From an uncultured Christensenellaceae bacterium (GTDB taxonomy: Bacteria > Bacillota > Clostridia > Christensenellales > Pumilibacteraceae), in contig CAJUQF010000003.1 of the NCBI GenBank assembly GCA_910588315.1, positions 17,732-52,288 on the forward strand: a DNA stretch of 34,557 bases, in the 5' to 3' direction. The position numbers and the translations under genes are program-made. A model generated the notes under the pieces. It had not been told where the DNA came from. It saw nothing but the letters and a program-made list of their open reading frames with translations, and ran no database searches. Below are positions 25,137-32,761 of the stretch, in pieces. The first letter of the stretch is position 1; every line of letters starts with the position of its first letter.

Positions 25137-28004
25137 ATGAAAAAAACAAAAAAACTCGTGTTGTTTGCAACAGCCGCATTGGCGTCGGCGCTTGTTGCAA
25201 CGGCGTTTACGGTCGACAGTGCGCCGGCAAAAGCAGAGGATGCGGAAACGCCCTCTGCGCCCGAAAAGACCGAGGTGCGCGTCGTCGAAGAACTGTCTTG
25301 GGAGGGTACTCCCACTTGCGGTTGGGGCGAGGTGCGAAAAAATCAGCATAACGAGGGCAAGCCGCTTAAAGTCGGCGGCACAACGTATACGGAGAACAGT
25401 ATCGGTACGCATATGCCCGGCGTTTACGGTAATCAGGATATAGTTTACGATATTTCGGAATATTCTACGGAATTTCCTTATGTAGACTTGTACGTCGCGA
25501 TGTCGGACGATGCAGGCGTCAATAACGTTATATTCAGCGTGCTCGCCGACGATGTAGTTGTGGACACAGTTCATTGGAATTGGACGGCAATGGGGATCGA
25601 TTTTAATACCGCCAACACTCCGGAACGTCATAAACCGATCGCCATGCATGCAAACGTCGCGGGCGCGAAAAAGCTTACGCTCAGGATTTGCGGCGGCGAT
25701 GAAACGGGATACGCTTTTCAGAACGGCGCTTGCGCGTTTCTCGACGTAAAGCTGTCGAAAGAAACGGACGGGTATACGCACGCCGCATATATATACGACC
25801 GTGCGCAAAATCCCGGTATCGGCGGTTTCTCTTACGGATTTAACGACGGGGTGCTTTTCGATGCGGATATCAAGGGCGATAAGTTGGCATACATGATGTA
25901 TGACGATCCGATCTCTTATGACGACGGCATGAGTATCCATTTAAAGAACGTTTCGTACGAAACGTATTCCGCAAGCGACGAGAGCAAAGCGGATATAAAC
26001 AATTACGTGTCGCTCAAATGGGATTTAACAAACGATGACTTTTCGTACTTTTCCGCGCTTGCGTACGCGGCATTGGGTTCCGGATACCACGTCGACGCTT
26101 GGATCGACGGGAAGGAAGTTTATACGTCGGGTAAGATAGATTCGATAGGGACGTGCGTTGCGCTCGGTTTTGACGCAAAGAAAGCGCCCAAGGAGATAGG
26201 TTTCGCCATACCGAAAGGCGCAAAGGATATCGAACTTCGTATAGTTGCCGATACCATTTTTAACGACGGCATTGTAAATCTTGCATGCCCGATGTTCTTC
26301 GATCGCGGCGACAAGCTTTGTTCCGTGTACGGCGAACAAACCGCAGGCGAACCGTATCCCATGCAAACTTCGCGTACTTACATGCGCGACGGCAGAAGAT
26401 GTGAATATTACGCCGCCGCGACCGATAGCAATATCGCCGCCGAGGACGGTATATTCTTTGTAGCCGGTACGAGCTATACCTTCGATGTTTCGGATATAGC
26501 GCACAACACGTTGCAGGGAATATTCGGCAAGGCGGATTTCGGCGGTCTCGAAAATTGCAGCGCACCGCTCGAGTTGCGTTATACGGTAGAAGATAAGGAC
26601 GGAAAGATAACGACGGGCAAGACCGTCGGTATAGATAAATCGACGAGCGGTAAGAGTGTGTCGATTTATATCGGCAATAACGCAAAGACGCTTACTTTGT
26701 CGTTATACGGCGACGATCCCGGTCACAGCGAATGCGTGCTTGCGAATGCTTTGTTCATAGATAAATACAGCGTCACGTTCAACGACGGAACGACCGAAAA
26801 CACCGTCACGTTTGACGGCGGCGCCGCGCTTATCGCGCCGCAAGACCCGACAAGATCGGGTTACACTTTCGGCGGTTGGGCGCTTGACGGCGAGTCGGAC
26901 GCTTATGATTTTACAGATAAAACCGTCACGGCGAACATGCGTTTTAATGCGATATGGGTCGCAAACAAATACAGTATCGATTATTGGGTCAAGCTCGGCT
27001 CCGCGGCGCCCGTGGACGCGTCGGCAGATTATCCGCAAGGCGAATACACCGTAGATGCGTCAAGCCCGTTGCCTCAGGCTAAAGATATAACAGGATACGA
27101 TTTCGTAGGCTGGTTCGTCGGAGATACTCTCGTCGAAACCTTGGCGGCGGATACGTATTGCGACGATATTACGGTCGTTGCAAGATACGTAAAAAAGACT
27201 TTTACAGTTACGTTCAAAAGCGGCGACGACACGATCGATTCGCGGCGCGTCGAGTACGGCGATACCGTACAGAGCATAACGGCGCCCGACGTACTGGGAT
27301 ATAAGTTTTCGGGGTGGAATAACGGCGATAACGCTTTCGATTTTCGCACGCAAATAACGGGCGACTTGACGCTTACTGCCGTGTTTGCGCCCGAACGTTT
27401 TTCTATATCGTATAAACAACAGCTCGGCGCTTCGGCGGCAACAGACGCCGATTACGACGTCAAAACGCACGTGTTCGGAACGGATACGAATTTGCCTACG
27501 GCTCGGAACGTGGACGGATATATATTCGTCGGCTGGTATGTCGGTGAAAATGCGGTCGCAAAACTCGACGGCAAAACGTATTTCGACAACATTACTGTCA
27601 TAGCGAAATACAGAAAGGAACCCGTAAAAGTCGTGTTTGTGTCGGACGGCGTGGAGTATCCCGTAGAGTACGACAACGGACAGACGGCTACGCCCAAGCC
27701 GCTCGACAAGACCGGTTACGAGTTTGTCGGATGGTATACGGATGAAGCTTGTACCGAGGCTTATAACTTCGATACGCCGCTTACGGCGGACGTCAAGCTT
27801 TATGCCAAGTGGAAAAAAGCGGATGTTCCCGATACGGACGGCAAAGGCGACGACGGCGGTAACGGGCTCGCAATAGGACTCGGCGTGGGCGGCGGCGTGC
27901 TTGCGATAGGCGCGGCAGTCGCGGCGGCAATCGTCGTGCGGTCGAAAAAGAAGAAAAAAACACAGTCCGAGCCGCAGGAGAACGGCGAGAGCGGCGAAGA
28001 TTAA
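25137..28004 (+). CDS. Membrane-anchored surface protein with NPCBM domain and five InlB B-repeats
   Basis: 955 residues; AGGAG at 25126-25130 supports the start. A Sec signal peptide ends near AKAED (about 31-35). An NPCBM domain (47-205) carries SWEGTPTCGWGEV and GTTYTENSIGTHM, the same motif order as the NPCBM of the preceding GH36-like enzyme. Two further beta-sandwich regions follow (about 206-390 and 395-540). Five InlB B-type repeats (544-894) alternate between short (about 60 residues, GYTFGGW, GYKFSGW, GYEFVGW) and long (about 75 residues, GYDFVGWFVG, GYIFVGWYVG) forms. A glycine/alanine-rich transmembrane helix (about 910-935) is followed by a lysine cluster, the sign of a C-terminal membrane anchor rather than sortase. 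Likely a stalked glycan-binding protein working with the GH36-like enzyme (inference). Confidence 0.8.
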   Translation: MKKTKKLVLFATAALASALVATAFTVDSAPAKAEDAETPSAPEKTEVRVVEELSWEGTPTCGWGEVRKNQHNEGKPLKVGGTTYTENSIGTHMPGVYGNQDIVYDISEYSTEFPYVDLYVAMSDDAGVNNVIFSVLADDVVVDTVHWNWTAMGIDFNTANTPERHKPIAMHANVAGAKKLTLRICGGDETGYAFQNGACAFLDVKLSKETDGYTHAAYIYDRAQNPGIGGFSYGFNDGVLFDADIKGDKLAYMMYDDPISYDDGMSIHLKNVSYETYSASDESKADINNYVSLKWDLTNDDFSYFSALAYAALGSGYHVDAWIDGKEVYTSGKIDSIGTCVALGFDAKKAPKEIGFAIPKGAKDIELRIVADTIFNDGIVNLACPMFFDRGDKLCSVYGEQTAGEPYPMQTSRTYMRDGRRCEYYAAATDSNIAAEDGIFFVAGTSYTFDVSDIAHNTLQGIFGKADFGGLENCSAPLELRYTVEDKDGKITTGKTVGIDKSTSGKSVSIYIGNNAKTLTLSLYGDDPGHSECVLANALFIDKYSVTFNDGTTENTVTFDGGAALIAPQDPTRSGYTFGGWALDGESDAYDFTDKTVTANMRFNAIWVANKYSIDYWVKLGSAAPVDASADYPQGEYTVDASSPLPQAKDITGYDFVGWFVGDTLVETLAADTYCDDITVVARYVKKTFTVTFKSGDDTIDSRRVEYGDTVQSITAPDVLGYKFSGWNNGDNAFDFRTQITGDLTLTAVFAPERFSISYKQQLGASAATDADYDVKTHVFGTDTNLPTARNVDGYIFVGWYVGENAVAKLDGKTYFDNITVIAKYRKEPVKVVFVSDGVEYPVEYDNGQTATPKPLDKTGYEFVGWYTDEACTEAYNFDTPLTADVKLYAKWKKADVPDTDGKGDDGGNGLAIGLGVGGGVLAIGAAVAAAIVVRSKKKKKTQSEPQENGESGED

Positions 28005-28007
28005 GCG

Positions 28008-28760
28008 ATGACGGGAACGGTTTTTCAGATACAGCGCTATTGCATACACGACGGTACCGGGATAAGAACGTGCGTTTTTTTGAAAGGCTGTCCGTTGCGC
28101 TGCCCGTGGTGTCATAACCCCGAAGGCATATCTCGCGAAATTCAAACCGACGCGCTCGGCGCGATATACGGGCGCGTTATGACGGCGCAGCAGGTTTATG
28201 CCGAAGTAGTAAAGGATAGAGCTTATTACGATATGTCGGGCGGCGGTGTGACGTTTACGGGAGGAGAGCCGCTGTATAATGCGGCGTTCGTTGCTGCCGC
28301 GGCGGAACTTATAAAGCGCGGCGGTATAAACGTTGCGATCGAAACGAGCGGCGCCGCGCCACTAAGCGGTATCGAAACGATATTGCCTTATACTGACGGC
28401 GTGCTATTCGACATCAAGAGTTTCGACGGCGAAAGACTGCGCGAAACGGTCGGCGCGGATATAAACGTCGTAATGCGCAGTCTGCAATCGTTCTCGGAGG
28501 CAGGCATTCCGATCACGCTCAGAAGTCCGGTAATATGCGGTTTCAACGATGACGACGAACATTTCGCGCGTTTGGGCGAGTTTGCCGCACGAACGAAGAA
28601 CGTCCGCGCCGTCGAGCTTTTGCCGTATCACAGACTCGGAGCGGATAAAAGAAGAAGATTGGGAATGACGGTTTACGAATTCGAAGAAATCGATCGAGAA
28701 AAGATCGAGCGCGCAGTGCGGCTCGTTCGCATGAATTTTAAGAACGTTTCGGCTACGTAA
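28008..28760 (+). CDS. Glycyl-radical enzyme activating enzyme (radical SAM, PflA type)
   Basis: 250 residues. It uses S-adenosylmethionine and a [4Fe-4S] cluster to place the glycyl radical on its partner enzyme. The cluster motif C-x3-C-x2-C is C28, C32, C35 in KGCPLRCPWCHNPEG. GGGVTFTGGEPL is the SAM-binding GGE region, and ETSGA, DIKSFD and ELLPYHRLG are the usual later strands. There is no inserted ferredoxin-like domain with extra cysteines, so it resembles the compact pyruvate formate-lyase activases rather than the ~300-residue activases of dehydratase-type partners. It begins 3 bp after the anchored surface protein and lies 9 bp before the glycyl-radical enzyme, so the two are co-expressed. 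The ribosome binding site is weak, which suggests translational coupling to the upstream gene. Confidence 0.92.
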   Translation: MTGTVFQIQRYCIHDGTGIRTCVFLKGCPLRCPWCHNPEGISREIQTDALGAIYGRVMTAQQVYAEVVKDRAYYDMSGGGVTFTGGEPLYNAAFVAAAAELIKRGGINVAIETSGAAPLSGIETILPYTDGVLFDIKSFDGERLRETVGADINVVMRSLQSFSEAGIPITLRSPVICGFNDDDEHFARLGEFAARTKNVRAVELLPYHRLGADKRRRLGMTVYEFEEIDREKIERAVRLVRMNFKNVSAT

Positions 28761-28769
28761 AGGAATTTT

Positions 28770-30752
28770 ATGAACGGTATTGCAGACAAACTTAACGCTT
28801 GCGGCGATTACTTTACCGCGGGTTTTATGACCCACGACGACGGCTTTTTCGGCGCGCTCGTTTCATACTTGGATAATGCGCCGCTTCCGGAATATACGGG
28901 CAGCGAACTGTATCCTTTGTGCAGTGTTTGGCGTGTGCGCGGGATACTCAATTACCATTATTCTTCGTCCGTCGAGCTCGACGGCGCGATGCTGAATAGA
29001 AGTATGCTCGACGGTGCTGAGAAAAAGGCGCTGCTCGATAAGTACGGGAAGTATCATGAAGTAGGCAGCAGCATTGCGGATAGATACGCGCTTTCCGGTC
29101 GCGGTTTTACGCATTATTGCCCCGAACCGAGCGACTTTTTCGAATGTGCTTTGCCGGAGTATTTTTCCTGTTTCGAAGGCGACGGAGCGTTTCGCGAAAA
29201 AATGCGTTCTCTCGGCGGCGCGGTGGTCGGATACGTGCGGAGGATCGCGGTTTATCTCGAATCGTTCGCCGGCGACAGAGCGAAAAGGCTTGCGTGCGCG
29301 TATCGAAAATTTTTGAGCGGCAGAGTGGATGATTTTTTCGACGCATTCGTGCGTATAGTATTTGTATTCGCTTTGGACGGCATGGACAGTCTCGGGAATG
29401 TAGATTTGATGCTGTCGAAGTATAAGCGCGTCGGCGGTGAAGAAAAACTGTTTTCCGAGCTGTACGAGGCGTATGAAAATAACAATGCTTGGAATTTGGC
29501 GCTGGGACTTGATCCCGAAACGGCCATCGTTGCGCTCAACGGGTTTGACGGGGCGAGCAGACCTAATTTTTCGATCAAAGTGGACGAGAATACTCCTGCG
29601 TCGCTTTGGAACGCGTGTTTCGACGCAATGGCGCGCGGCGCGCGCCCGGCGTTCTACAATCGACGCGGTTACGAAAGCGAAATGGCAAAGCGCGGCGTGG
29701 AGCGCGACGATATAAAGCGTATCGCGTACGGCGGCTGTTCGGAAACGCTCGTTTCCGGCAAATCCAATGTCGGATCCGTCGACGCGGGATTGGATTTTTT
29801 GCACGTGCTGTCCGATATATTATCGGCGCGCGAGTATGACAGTTACGAAAAATTGTACGGGGAATATTTGAACGAGATAAGAAACAATCTTAAAGAACTC
29901 GTCCATCAGGTAAATGCCGAGATGACGGCAATGCGTACCCGTCCTCAGTATATAAGATCGTTATTGTGTCCGTCGTGCGGAGCAAGCGGGAAGGAATACA
30001 ACGACGGCGGCGCGAAGTACACGTTCAGCGTAATACATTTTTGTGCGCTCGGCAATGCAGTCGATTCGCTTTACGCGCTCAAAAAGCTCGTATTCGAGCA
30101 AAAGCTGTTTTCTTACGGGGAAGTGAAAGGATTTATCGACGATGATTTTAATGGTGGCGAAAAGTATCTTCGCGCGCTCGATAAGCTCGACTTTTTCGGT
30201 AACGACAATGCAGAGATAGATATTATCGCGGCGGAAATATTCGATACGGCTTGCGCCGAACTCGAAAAACATAAAACCGCAATAGGTAACGGCGAGTTTC
30301 TGCCGGCGTGTATCATGTTCAATACGGCGATGCCGACGGGCAGAATGACAAAAGCCACGCCCGACGGCAGGCGCGCGTTTGCGCCTGTCGCCAACAGCGG
30401 CGGCTCGGTGACGGGACGGGACAAAGTCTCGCCGACGGCGCTGCTTAACTCCGTGGCAAAGATAAACCCCATGCGCGCCGTTGGGTCGTGGATAGTCAAT
30501 ATCACGCTGTCCGAGAGTTTCGTAAAAGGCGACAATGCGCGTGCGGCGCTCAAAGCGCTTATACTTACGTATATGAATAACGGCGGTTGTCAGCTTCAAA
30601 TCAACCTGACAGACAAAACCAAACTTTGCGCCGCCGTCGACGACGACGAACTCGCAAAAACTATAATCGTGCGTGTCGGCGGTTTTTCCGAACGTTTTTC
30701 CAATTTGAACAAAGAAACTCGCAAATTCATCGCCGACAGAACGCAGTATTGA
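28770..30752 (+). CDS. Pyruvate formate-lyase-family glycyl-radical enzyme of unknown substrate
   Basis: 660 residues, short beside the usual 750-850. The C-terminal glycyl-radical motif is RVGGFSERF with G638 as the radical site, close to the consensus RV-x-G-Y/F-S. The active-site loop is YGGCSE with C323 and E325. There is one cysteine, not the adjacent pair of true pyruvate formate-lyase, so PFL activity is unlikely. C-x-E is the arrangement of glycyl-radical dehydratases, lyases and decarboxylases. ATPDGRRAFAPVANSGG, GRDKVSPTALLNSVAK and NNGGCQLQINL are conserved family segments. The missing length is mainly N-terminal. AAGGAA precedes the ATG. It is the last gene of a glycan-surface operon, and the substrate may be a sugar-derived compound (inference). 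No microcompartment or dehydrogenase gene is nearby. Propanediol dehydratase is not excluded, but the length argues against it. Confidence 0.88.
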   Translation: MNGIADKLNACGDYFTAGFMTHDDGFFGALVSYLDNAPLPEYTGSELYPLCSVWRVRGILNYHYSSSVELDGAMLNRSMLDGAEKKALLDKYGKYHEVGSSIADRYALSGRGFTHYCPEPSDFFECALPEYFSCFEGDGAFREKMRSLGGAVVGYVRRIAVYLESFAGDRAKRLACAYRKFLSGRVDDFFDAFVRIVFVFALDGMDSLGNVDLMLSKYKRVGGEEKLFSELYEAYENNNAWNLALGLDPETAIVALNGFDGASRPNFSIKVDENTPASLWNACFDAMARGARPAFYNRRGYESEMAKRGVERDDIKRIAYGGCSETLVSGKSNVGSVDAGLDFLHVLSDILSAREYDSYEKLYGEYLNEIRNNLKELVHQVNAEMTAMRTRPQYIRSLLCPSCGASGKEYNDGGAKYTFSVIHFCALGNAVDSLYALKKLVFEQKLFSYGEVKGFIDDDFNGGEKYLRALDKLDFFGNDNAEIDIIAAEIFDTACAELEKHKTAIGNGEFLPACIMFNTAMPTGRMTKATPDGRRAFAPVANSGGSVTGRDKVSPTALLNSVAKINPMRAVGSWIVNITLSESFVKGDNARAALKALILTYMNNGGCQLQINLTDKTKLCAAVDDDELAKTIIVRVGGFSERFSNLNKETRKFIADRTQY

Positions 30753-30841
30753 AATTACATCAAAGTTTTGCGGCTTGAGATATACATGGATGAATGAAGT
30801 GGAATTTGCATAAAGTACATAATAATTTTTACTTAAATCCA

Positions 30842-30870
30842 TTGACATTTCGGTCTTGTTCGCGTATAAT
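30842..30870 (+). promoter_or_regulatory. Consensus sigma-A promoter of the DUF3800-associated RNA
   Basis: TTGACA (30842-30847), a 17-nt spacer and TATAAT (30865-30870): every position matches the consensus. It is the strongest promoter seen on the plus strand of this window. Transcription would start at about 30877. The 89 bp between the glycyl-radical gene and this promoter show nothing else and no clear terminator. Confidence 0.85.
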
Positions 30871-30876
30871 AAATAT

Positions 30877-30954
30877 ATCAAGCACTTGATGCTTGGGGCT
30901 GGTCTTATGACCCTGGTCCACCGATCGGCGGGGAAATTCCCCGCCATTTTTTTT
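30877..30954 (+). ncRNA. Small structured RNA upstream of the DUF3800 gene (candidate DUF3800-associated RNA motif)
   Basis: A ~78-nt transcript is bounded by a perfect promoter and a terminator. Stems visible by eye: P1, CAAGCA (30879-30884) with TGCTTG (30890-30895) around CTTGA; P2, GGTC (30901-30904) with GACC (30909-30912) around TTAT; P3, GGTC (30915-30918) with GATC (30923-30926), which can grow to 6 bp (30913-30918 with 30923-30928). The long form of P3 uses two bases of the terminator stem. P2 and P3 nearly abut and could stack. There is no start codon with a ribosome site and no tandem repeats. From memory, comparative genomics has described several structured RNA motifs placed before DUF3800 genes. 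Which class this belongs to, if any, needs a covariance-model search. A plain attenuator is the alternative. Confidence 0.6.
30927..30954 (+). terminator. Rho-independent terminator between the small RNA and the DUF3800 gene
   Basis: GGCGGGG (30927-30933) and CCCCGCC (30939-30945) form a 7-bp all-GC stem around AAATT, followed by A and eight T (30947-30954). The DUF3800 ATG is only 7 nt beyond the T-tract, so the gene is reached by read-through or has a start I cannot see. Confidence 0.88.
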
Positions 30955-30961
30955 GGTAATA

Positions 30962-31642
30962 ATGGCAGTAAAAACGCTTAGTATTTTTATAGATGAGTCC
31001 GGAGATTTCGGAGCATACGAAAAACATGCCCCGTATTATATAGTGTCGATGGTTTTACACGATCAAAGCGTTGATATATCGTCCGAAATAAAGCATCTTG
31101 ATTCCGCCATGACGAATTATAAATATCCTATTCATGCAATACATATGGGACCGCTGATAAGAAGAGAGTCTATTTATATTTACGATAGAATAGAAGATCG
31201 CAGGCGTTTGTTCGGTATGATATATAATTTTTCCAGGAAAATCGATTTTCGATATATAGTGGCAAAAATCGGCAAACAAGAATGTAAAGATGTGGTAGAT
31301 ATGACTTTGAGATTATCGAAACAAATTATTCAATCGTTAAGAAATAATTACGAATATATTTCGAAATTCGATAATTTGATCGTATACTATGATAACGGAC
31401 AAATCGAGTTGACAAAAATATTAACATCTGTATTTAATGCGATTTTTGCAAATGTCGAATTCAGAAAGGTTAAACCCGTAGATTATAAATTATTCCAAGT
31501 AGCGGATTTGCTATGCACCGTAGAGTTACTTGCCGAAAAAGCAAAGAACGGTGTTATGAGTAAATCGGAAAAAGAATTTTTCGATGATTCGTATTCGTTC
31601 AAAAAAGTGGTTCTTAAAACATTGCGTAAAAAGCGTATATAG
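30962..31642 (+). CDS. DUF3800 domain protein (predicted RNase H-like nuclease fold)
   Basis: 226 residues from ATG 30962. A TTG at 30953 in the same frame lies in the terminator U-tract and is unlikely. DUF3800 features are visible: FIDESGDFG at the N-terminus (D11, E12, D15), VYYDNGQ (D144) and FQVADLL (D182). These are spaced as the acidic residues of an RNase H-like active site. The biochemical role is not known to me; the family often occurs in mobile or defence-rich regions. No Shine-Dalgarno sequence lies between the upstream terminator and the ATG, only TTTGGTAATA. The gene is visibly AT-rich and its codon use differs from the flanking GC-richer surface genes, which suggests recent transfer together with the small RNA. 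Its stop codon touches the end of the convergent AraC gene. Confidence 0.85.
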   Translation: MAVKTLSIFIDESGDFGAYEKHAPYYIVSMVLHDQSVDISSEIKHLDSAMTNYKYPIHAIHMGPLIRRESIYIYDRIEDRRRLFGMIYNFSRKIDFRYIVAKIGKQECKDVVDMTLRLSKQIIQSLRNNYEYISKFDNLIVYYDNGQIELTKILTSVFNAIFANVEFRKVKPVDYKLFQVADLLCTVELLAEKAKNGVMSKSEKEFFDDSYSFKKVVLKTLRKKRI

Positions 31643-32641
31643 TCAATTTAAATTCGTAGCAGGCTTGCCGTGCGCTTTAACGAATGCAGACGGGCGCATG
31701 CCGGTTTTTTGTTTGAATACGTTGGAAAAATAAAACGCGTCGGGGAAGCATAGCTTTTCGGAGATGTTGTCCAAACTGTACAGTCCGGAGAGCAGGAGCT
31801 TTTTCGATTCTTCTATTTTCAGATCGGAGTAATATTGATAGGGTGTAATGCCGTACGCTTTTTTGAATTTATAGTTTAGCGTTTGCTGCGTCACGAGCAA
31901 TGATCGCGCGATGTCTTGAAGGTTTATCTTTTGATATATACTCGAATCGAGTATGTTTTTCAAGGTATGTTCTATCGATTGCGGCGTTTGCTCGATATTA
32001 TCGTTTGTCAAACAGAAAAGAATGTCAAACAGTGTTTTAACGACATTCAAATATATGCCGTTATAATTGCTCGGTGAATATATTTGCCCGTAATCTTTGC
32101 CGTAATCGCGGGTATTGCATTCCAAGAGCATATTGTAAAGCTCGAGAAACTTGTCCGCGCACGACACGTTTTTGAACACGGTGCGGTCGTTTTGCAATGT
32201 TTGTAAAAACGGTTCTATAGACCCGCAATAGAAATTGAACCATATTTTTTCGTACGGATCGTTTTGGTCGGAGAAATAAATGTGATCGGAATTAGGACGC
32301 AGTAAGTACGCATTGTTCTTTTCGAGCGTATAGTACTGTCCGTCGCTGTACAGATAGCCTTTGCCGGATAAAACAAATTCCAAGATGTAGTAATAACAGC
32401 CGTTACGCTTAACGTAATAATCGGGATCGGGCAGTGTTTTTCCGGCGGATTCGACTGCGAGCAGCTTTGTGTCCTGATAGCCGAAAGTCGGACAAAAATA
32501 TATTTTGTCCTCGTCGACACTGCAATTAAACAGCATATTTGGGTGTACCTGAAATAATCGTTTGCGTTTTTTTAACGAGTTTTCGCGCCATTCGAAAAGA
32601 TGTTTATATTCGATATCGGTCATATTTTTCAAATTCCACAT
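31643..32641 (-). CDS. AraC-family transcriptional regulator with N-terminal extension and cupin domain
   Basis: 332 residues. A cupin-type sensor occupies about 75-160 (YYYILEFVLSGKGYLY, NNAYLLRPNSDHIYF, then EKIWFNFYCG). The C-terminal AraC DNA-binding domain (about 232-328) has INLQDIARSLLVTQQTLNYK and SLDNISEKLCFPDAFYFSNV as its two helix-turn-helix units. About 60 extra residues precede the cupin. The start is uncertain: ATG 32641 and an internal ATG seven codons in (MTDIEYK) both lack a clear ribosome site. It is divergent from the secreted repeat protein at 32762 with overlapping promoters, so it probably controls that gene. On its other side it abuts DUF3800 convergently with no terminator between. 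Confidence 0.85.
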   Translation of the reverse strand: MWNLKNMTDIEYKHLFEWRENSLKKRKRLFQVHPNMLFNCSVDEDKIYFCPTFGYQDTKLLAVESAGKTLPDPDYYVKRNGCYYYILEFVLSGKGYLYSDGQYYTLEKNNAYLLRPNSDHIYFSDQNDPYEKIWFNFYCGSIEPFLQTLQNDRTVFKNVSCADKFLELYNMLLECNTRDYGKDYGQIYSPSNYNGIYLNVVKTLFDILFCLTNDNIEQTPQSIEHTLKNILDSSIYQKINLQDIARSLLVTQQTLNYKFKKAYGITPYQYYSDLKIEESKKLLLSGLYSLDNISEKLCFPDAFYFSNVFKQKTGMRPSAFVKAHGKPATNLN

Positions 32642-32661
32642 GTATTGCTACGGAAAACACA

Positions 32662-32690
32662 TTGATTTACCGTATTGTTTAGTATATTAT
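32662..32690 (+). promoter_or_regulatory. Predicted promoter of the secreted repeat protein
   Basis: TTGATT (32662-32667), a 17-nt spacer and TATTAT (32685-32690). Its -10 overlaps the -10 of the divergent AraC promoter, so RNA polymerase can occupy only one at a time. Confidence 0.5.
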
Positions 32691-32715
32691 ACATCTATAT
32701 TGTTCGAAATGTCAA
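32686..32715 (-). promoter_or_regulatory. Predicted sigma-A promoter of the second AraC gene
   Basis: On the minus strand, TTGACA (32715-32710) and TATAAT (32691-32686) are separated by 18 nt. Both hexamers are perfect. Transcription would start near 32679, giving a leader of about 38 nt. Confidence 0.65.
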
Positions 32716-32761
32716 GAGTAGTATGGTATTGGCGTTTCGGCGAAATTTACGGGAGATTTGT

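Noticed and set aside
28770..30752. Annotation as pyruvate formate-lyase (pflB)
   Set aside because: The active-site loop has a single cysteine followed by S-E rather than the Cys-Cys pair, and the protein is too short.
30877..30926. Known riboswitch or tandem-repeat type III antitoxin RNA
   Set aside because: The hairpins do not match any riboswitch core I recognise, and there are no direct repeats as in ToxI-type antitoxins.
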